From: Pieris napi
Taxonomy: Eukaryota; Arthropoda; Insecta; Lepidoptera; Pieridae
DNA length: 64,000 bases
Reading direction: 5' to 3'
Assembly: GCF_905475465.1 (NCBI RefSeq)
Contig: NC_062244.1
Coordinates: forward strand, 2,678,501 to 2,742,500
The position numbers were made by a program, and so were the translations under genes. Below are positions 58,216-64,000 of the stretch, one piece after another (position 1 is the stretch's first letter; every line of letters begins with the position of its first letter). The notes beneath the pieces are model-generated. The model was not told where the DNA came from, did not search any database, and saw only the letters and a program-made list of their open reading frames with translations.

Positions 58216-58351
58216 TTATTTTTAATCATGCTATTGTGCCTAACTTGTAATATTACTTTAAAACCAATCGCATATACAATTATACAAAACACACAATATC
58301 TAATTACTGAAGATTTTTAGTTAAGATGAGATGAGAGATTAGATATTAATA

Positions 58352-58368
58352 AAGCTTTTCTTTTTCAG
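58352..58368 (+). promoter_or_regulatory. Splice acceptor before the 58-kb coding exon
   Basis: A pyrimidine-rich tract, CTTTTCTTTTTCAG, ends at 58368. The ATG follows seven bases into the exon, so this exon carries the translation start and there must be at least one exon upstream. Confidence 0.75.
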
Positions 58369-59306
58369 ATCGACAATGACCGTCAAGAAATCGAATCGAT
58401 GTGGAGGTTGGGCAGCAATCGTCGCAAGGCAGAAATTGCATAATGCGAAACAAGAGTTAGATGTTGTTAACATAAACAAACAGACAACACATGATGATTA
58501 CAACACAATCGTTGGGTTCAACGAGAAAGACCAATTACAATTACGAACTAGAGAAGAGGCAATTGAAGATGATAAACAAAAACTTATCAAAGATTACAAT
58601 TTCAAAACGAATAAATATGAGAATATCGCCATTGATGACATTATTACATGCGTCAATATTGAAAATTTTCCGAATTGCGAAAACACTCTAGTCTTCTACG
58701 TAAATAAAAATATAAATAAAGAAGCTATAGCGCTCAAATTTGAAAATGAGCAGGACTTCAAAAGAATATACTTCACATATAAATACTTTAAAATGCGGAA
58801 TAGGCTTACTACAAATTACACAAGCAGTGATAGCCTCTTTTCGAAAAAGAATCTTAAAAATCGAAAAAACAGCATGGAGGACTATGTATTTTTTGATAAA
58901 AAGCTTGAATATGATGTGAAACAGATAGAGCATGATGGGGTCACCCATATATCAGTTCAACAAAAAGGTTTCAATTCAAAATATGACCAACCCTTAAGTT
59001 TAATTGGTATAAGAAACGATGTTGACGCTGGTGAAATAGATAGTATAATATACACTGATATAGAAATTCCAGCAAAACCTCAAAAGAAAAAGTTATTTAA
59101 TAAGAAAGCTAAGGCTCCATCACCTCCAATACTAACGAAAGAAACGCCGAAGGTATTAAAAGGCGAATTTGTTAGAGTGAACGTAGACAGATCACCAGAT
59201 GTTGTTCCTAAAGATTTTAAACAGAATAAAATTCCTGATATTCTTATATTTAGGGATAAATCAAAACGAGGCAGTCCGACAAGTAATCTGTGGTCTACAA
59301 ATAAAG
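58369..59306 (+). CDS. Start-codon exon of an unrecognised host gene (310 codons)
   Basis: Translation starts at the ATG at 58376 and runs 310 codons to the donor AAAG|GTAAGC at 59307, leaving phase 1. Without splicing the frame would stop at 59327-59329, seven codons later. I do not recognise the protein. It is hydrophilic, with no signal peptide or membrane segment. Visible regions: a basic start (MTVKKSNRCGGWAAIVARQK), a charged segment to about residue 95, a block at about 95-142 (LVFYVNKNINKEAIALKFEN, then FKRIYFTYKYFKMRNRL) whose strand-strand-helix look recalls the end of a PTB or PH-like domain, a Ser/Lys-rich linker, a second conserved-looking block (YDVKQIEHDGVTHISVQQKG), and a proline/lysine-rich end with KAPSPPIL and SPDVVPKDFKQNKIPDILIF. 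The long open frame in AT-rich DNA with precise splice signals argues for a real gene. The PTB/PH idea is weak inference. Confidence 0.8.
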
Positions 59307-60362
59307 GTAAGCATATATTGAAATGGTAATTAATAATTAACTTATAATATATAGGGTTCTGGTCCAAAATTCTGGAATCAAAGAATTTTTTGGCTTACAT
59401 TTCAAATTTGCAAATTTTTTGTTTTATACATTTGTAAAGAGGTGCACCCATTACAAACCTCCTTACACTTCTAAAAGTAAATAATTATAATAAAAAAAGT
59501 AAATAAATTAAAAATAAACACTGTCATGTATATGTAATGTAAATGAGCAATAGGTTTCTTACAAAAACGTTTTATAAGTATCATAAATTTCTCATCTTGA
59601 TTAATTTAGTACGTAATGCTGGCTCATGTTTCCGTATTGCTCTTATACAATTGCATAATGGTCTATGTTTTATGGTACCTATATATTATAGTACTATTTT
59701 ATTGACCTTTGTATCATACATAATTCGCTTCCCGCATTTCATCAAAAACGCTATCAGCACCTTTTCTTTTCTTTACCTTTTTTTGATATCTGAGTTGGAA
59801 AAGCATTTGCGCATTTCCCTCAAAAGTTGCAGTTGTGACCCACACCAAAATCTCTGCTATTCAGAGACTGGGTGAGCTATACCCACTAAAACCACCTCGA
59901 GTAGTTCCTACAAAGCCGCGTTAAAGAGACTCCGGGGTCGCTGTCGCATTCTACCGGGACCTCAACGGCGTGCTGATTCGACCTAAAGCGGTCTAAAGAT
60001 AAAACTAATCTAAGCGGTACAAACATTTCTGATATTAATGAAAATATCGTTCAATAGGATCCTATACTAAACGATAGTTGTATAGTTAAGGATGAGCAGG
60101 CGTACAGGGCCGCGAATGTAAAGCGATTTGTACCCAAGGCCTTTGCTGACCGTAAACTCTTGCGCAACTCCGGTCATTCACTTAGTCCATGCATCTTTAC
60201 AAATCAATTTGCAATTTGTCAACATCGTTATGGTTCTTGTAGAAATTTGTAAATTTACAAGTTGATTTGACAAAATATCAAATATACATTAATAATGTAA
60301 CAGCGACAATATCTATGGGTCAGGATTTGAAATAAATAATTAGTTTAGAAAACCAATATAGT
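59307..60362. other. Intron start; no further exon seen
   Basis: Starts with GTAAGCATAT. A GC-rich patch at about 59870-59995 (GTTAAAGAGACTCCGGGGTC, ACCTCAACGGCGTGCTGATT) may be a retroelement piece. The 110-codon frame at 59543-59875 is T-rich and shows no family pattern. Confidence 0.4.
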
Positions 60363-60573
60363 ATCAGTTTCATGATCATTTGTCAATCTAATAGGCAAGT
60401 AGGCCTTCTGTGCCTGACAGATGCCGTCGATTTTTTGGATCTAAGGCAAGCCGGTTTCCCCACGATGTTTTCCTTCACCGTTCGAGCGAATGTTAAATGC
60501 GCACATAGACCGAAAGTCCATCGGTTCACAGCCGAGGATCGAACCTACGATCTCAGGGATGAGAGTCGCACGC
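60363..60573 (-). mobile_element. tRNA-derived SINE, antisense, both ends clipped
   Basis: From CAGTTTCATGATCATTTGTC to GATGAGAGTCGCACGC. The B box is intact (GGTTCGATCC on the minus strand); the A box and the 3' tail are missing. Confidence 0.88.
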
Positions 60574-60783
60574 AGCCTTTATTCACAAAGATACGTACAC
60601 AATCCTTACAGTACTAAGCCAATACGATATAAGATATATAATATATAACAGCATAGTGCAAATTGCTAATTGCAGTTTTCAATTATAATTTTATTTGATA
60701 GAGAGTCTTAAGATTTTTGGTTCTAACATGAGCGTTTTCTCCCAATGTTTTATTTCGCTCATAAAGAATATATTATTGCATTA

Positions 60784-61129
60784 AAAACATATATGTGTAC
60801 TTATGTACACGCGTTAGAAGTTATACTTCTTTGGCGTAACAAGATAAAAATATTTTTAAATATTTTATCTTTCGCATTATTCTACGTTTCTAGAAAAAAA
60901 ATACACTAACAATAGAAAAAAGGTATTTAATACATTGAAAGTTTTATTATAAGGCATTATCTAGTTAAATAAAGTTTATTTAAATATCACAAAAAATATT
61001 TCAACTTCAATTTTTTATTTTAAAATTATGACTGTTATTCAGGGTGTCGGATTTTTGTGACGGTGTGCGCGCGCATCGTAAAAATTTACTCATTTACTTT
61101 CCCTAACGCGCCAAAAGAAGTATAACTTC
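60784..61129 (-). mobile_element. GAAGTTATACTTC-family element, subtype A, reverse
   Basis: Left edge GTGTACTTATGTACACGCGT, then GAAGTTATACTTCTTTGGCG; right edge GTGTGCGCGCGCATCGTAAA, AACGCGCCAAAAGAAGTATA and ACTTC. The middle (TAGTTAAATAAAGTTTATTT) matches 22231-22555. Confidence 0.85.
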
Positions 61130-61522
61130 ATTTACTTAAAATCCATTGATTTATGCGGTTGGATCGTTCGACCTAATTGAGAATTTAAAGCGGGTGGAAC
61201 AGTAATATTCGTCACTCCTTATTACCAAGCCCTTTCGGAGAACACAATCATGTATTGGGAAAGAAGCCTATTGCGTATGTCAGGCTAACAAGCTTGTTAT
61301 AAAATCATAATATTTGAATTGCCGCTCGGATTGCGAATCTCTACGACATACATTGAGACGTGACATAATGTTGTTCTATAGAAATTCGGTACCACTGACA
61401 GCTGAAATCCTTACTCAGACGTCCGTACTCTAATGGTATATTAATAATTATATATTTAGAAACGATTCAGCTACTATATACCCGGTTAGTTACTGATAAT
61501 GTAAAAAGTGTAATTAATTTTT
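61130..61522. other. Spacer between two elements, nothing recognised
   Basis: Moderately AT-rich, no ORF. It separates two opposite-facing members of the GAAGTTATACTTC family. Confidence 0.35.
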
Positions 61523-61974
61523 GAAGTTATACTTCTTTAGGCGCGTTATGAAAAATTTATTAGAGTGAAATTTTACGATGCGCGCGCACCGTGACACAAA
61601 ATTAACAGAATGAACTTGCCCACGGAAGATGCTACGGCATTGGACATAATTTAAAAACAACATTCGAATAATAATATAATTTATTTTAAACTTAATGTAC
61701 GAGAATAATAATAAATATTTATTTATTTAATTTTTCAAATGTAAACTGAACTTTATTGACTATAATGACTCCTTTTCCAGTCTTTGATTATTTAATTGTA
61801 ATTAATTATTTGCATGCAATCAAAAACTATTTTTAATAATGCCAAAGAAGTATAACTTCTTACTTCTTCTTATTTTAACTAATACCTATAAATAAATAAA
61901 CTTAAAAATTTAGCACCCATGCCAAAGAAGTATAACTTCTTACGCGCGTACATAAGTACACGCACTCTTTTTTT
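61523..61974 (+). mobile_element. GAAGTTATACTTC-family element, subtype B, with duplicated right end
   Basis: Matches 44663-45040 closely. GCCAAAGAAGTATAACTTCT occurs twice, at 61841-61860 and 61921-61940, with about 60 bp of unrelated sequence between. The second one is followed by ACGCGCGTACATAAGTACAC and poly-T. Confidence 0.88.
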
Positions 61975-63514
61975 AAATAATTTTTAGCCTGCAGTTGGAT
62001 GTTAAGTAAGTAATTGTTAAATTTTAATACACGAAGTTACGTTGTTGAGTTGAGTTGGTAACGTTAGGTATTTTCACCTTTAAGAACAGAACTAATATAA
62101 AGTCGATAGGCGTCCATTTTCAAGGTACTCGCATTTTGATAGATTCAAAGAAAAACGGATCTTTTGTCAAACACCGATTCACAAAAATATCATATAACTC
62201 GCCCTTTCGGAGGAGCTTATATATTATATTGGGGTACTTTTAAATATTATTTTTGTATATAATACCTCAAGTATTCGTCTCAGCTACGGTGGTAAATCTA
62301 GTCATAATATTATATCAATATTTTACAACTAAATTGTAGAACCAATATTTTTTAATTACCATTGAATATCCTTGACCAAAAAAACGAATGTTTGTACGAT
62401 TAATTTGTCAGCAAACACATTAATTGCTAATAGAACCAGTTCAAAGATTTGTTTTTATTCCGCATAATTATGTTTAAATATGGCCCTGATATAAAAATAT
62501 TTATTTAGCTCACTCCAGTTCTCTTAGGGCCCTCATAGGTCCCATTAGGCATTCTAAGAAGCATACGACTGTCAACGAAATTTTTAAGATGCATTTACCA
62601 TATTTGGCGTTTGATCTAATAGTTACATTTAGATGTTCCTTTGATGTGAGAGAATTGTCCATGCGTTCGTGTCCTAACAATCAGAGGTGAAAAACAAATC
62701 ACGAATTAATTTCGAACCTATATCGAACCTATTCACAAGTTGTAAAATACTAATTGCAAATGTTACGAGTCAATATTTTTTCTCTGAAAGCGCATTTGAA
62801 AATAAATTACTGATAAATGTGTATTTAAATTCAAACATTGTTCAGCTAATGGCAGCGCAACTTGCAATTATTTCGTATCTAACTACGTTTGAGATTACAT
62901 AAAGAAACGGTAAAATTGGACGCAGTCCCTACACATCCTTTTCTTTCTCTCTAATATCGTCGCTGTATAATGATAAACTAGTATTTCCAGTAAATCAAAC
63001 ATAATAGGAAACGAAAACAATGTTTTATTTCGTCAATGTTCGTTAAAATATTATTAGGTGTTTTTGTCCATAGTTCTAGATGGTAAAAATGAATTATACA
63101 TCATGATTATAACAGTTAAATGACATAAGAGTCTAAGAATAAAAAAATAATGTTTTTTTGACATACAAAGTTATGTGTGACGATATATTTTTAGGGATAG
63201 ATTTTATGATGTTGTGTTTTACACATTTGCTGCGGTAAATAACGATACATTTTGGATTATTCCGAAGTTCAATACAATATACACCAAATGTGGTTTCAAA
63301 GTTTAGCATGCAGATATTTTGTAGGACATAAAATTTCCCCATTGACAGTTGACAGTCTGTGTATGTTGACACAGATACGCATTTAACAAAAGACTATTAA
63401 TTTTATGACATCTTACCTGGCGTTTGCTTTTGCAAAATCCTTAGCACTTGATAATATAATTATTTACTAAACTATCTTCATGCTCGTGTGATTAGCAACT
63501 GAAAATTAATCATA
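61975..63514. other. AT-rich stretch, nothing recognised
   Basis: Only short ORFs (62055-62243, 62687-62902, 63133-63372 minus), none with a family pattern. Likely intron of the 58-kb gene if that gene continues. Confidence 0.35.
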
Positions 63515-63755
63515 TCTTATATATAACATTCTCGTGTCGCGGTGTTTGTAGTTAAACTCCTCCGAAACGGCTTGACCGATTCTCATGAAATTTTGTGTGC
63601 ATATTGGGTGTGTCTGAGAATCGGAGAACATCTATTTTTCATCCCCCTAAATGTTAAGGGTAGTCCACCCCTAAATTATATTTCTTTTATTATATAGCAC
63701 TATTTTTTATTATAAATGATATACATGGCAAAACGACGTTTGCCAGGTCAGCTAG
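63515..63755 (+). mobile_element. Non-autonomous Helitron, 241 bp, with clear 3' hairpin
   Basis: A|TC start (TCTTATATATAACATTCTCG) and CTAG|T end. The hairpin GGCAAAACGACGTTTGCC at 63727-63744 lies 11 nt before the end. The block ACTCCTCCGAAACGGCTTGA is shared with 32501. Confidence 0.9.
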
Positions 63756-64000
63756 TATTAGTATAAATGTGTCTGTCAATAGCCTAATCAATCGAGTCGG
63801 TTCTCTGACTTAGAAATTACCTTAAAAATTGTCTGTAATAAACGTTACAAACGTGTACTGTTGTTATTACATCTGTTTTAAAACATACGACATCGTGCCA
63901 GCAAATGTAAATTTAAATGATTTATTTTCACTTTAAACTTATAAGATTATTTGCAATTGTTTATTATCAATATTGACGAATTAGAACTTAATTAAGTTTA

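Noticed and set aside
59543..59875. 110-codon plus ORF after the 58-kb exon
   Set aside because: Phe/Leu/Ile-rich frame in T-rich DNA with no acceptor at its start and no family pattern; better explained as intron.
1..64000. CRISPR array, operon or bacterial system
   Set aside because: GT-AG introns, SINEs and long non-coding stretches show a eukaryotic genome. No regularly spaced direct repeats of CRISPR type were seen.

Overview
The window is eukaryotic, AT-rich DNA that fits an insect and most likely a lepidopteran (butterfly or moth). The grounds are GT-AG introns, a Mediator subunit with insect-like sequence, 18 copies of a tRNA-derived SINE, and Helitrons, PIF/Harbinger elements and non-LTR retrotransposon tails of types I associate with Lepidoptera. 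I cannot name the species from the sequence alone.

Layout. Bases 1-612 (+) are the 3' terminal exon of an SLC35G1-like membrane transporter, open at the window edge. Bases 2409-3089 (-) are a complete three-exon MED21 gene of 148 residues, tail to tail with the transporter. From about 3.1 to 58.3 kb I find no confident host coding exon. At 58369-59306 (+) there is one well-bounded internal exon: a good acceptor 7 nt before an ATG, 310 codons, and a GT donor in phase 1. Its product I do not recognise. A possible untranslated first exon with a donor at 4633 could make the stretch in between a 54-kb first intron, but nothing in the sequence proves that link.

The middle of the window is layered transposon debris, and many elements have boundaries that can be read directly: four non-autonomous Helitrons (A|TC...CTAG|T ends); two tandem PIF/Harbinger deletion derivatives at 41-42.3 kb with a transposase fragment; a 672-bp Harbinger derivative at 56.8-57.5 kb with 41-bp perfect terminal repeats and a MADF-type ORF start; a 239-bp MITE with TAA target duplications; a 1.67-kb palindromic foldback element at 16.4-18.1 kb; six copies of a family whose ends carry the motif GAAGTTATACTTC or its complement; 18 SINE copies; many non-LTR 3' fragments; and several decayed reverse transcriptase C-termini. 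A spliced pair of exons at 9.3-9.7 kb encodes the helix-turn-helix start of a DDE-type transposase.

Working together: only the transporter, MED21 and the 58-kb exon look like host genes, and there is no sign that they form a functional set. Most short ORFs in the window are chance frames in AT-rich DNA or lie inside repeats.
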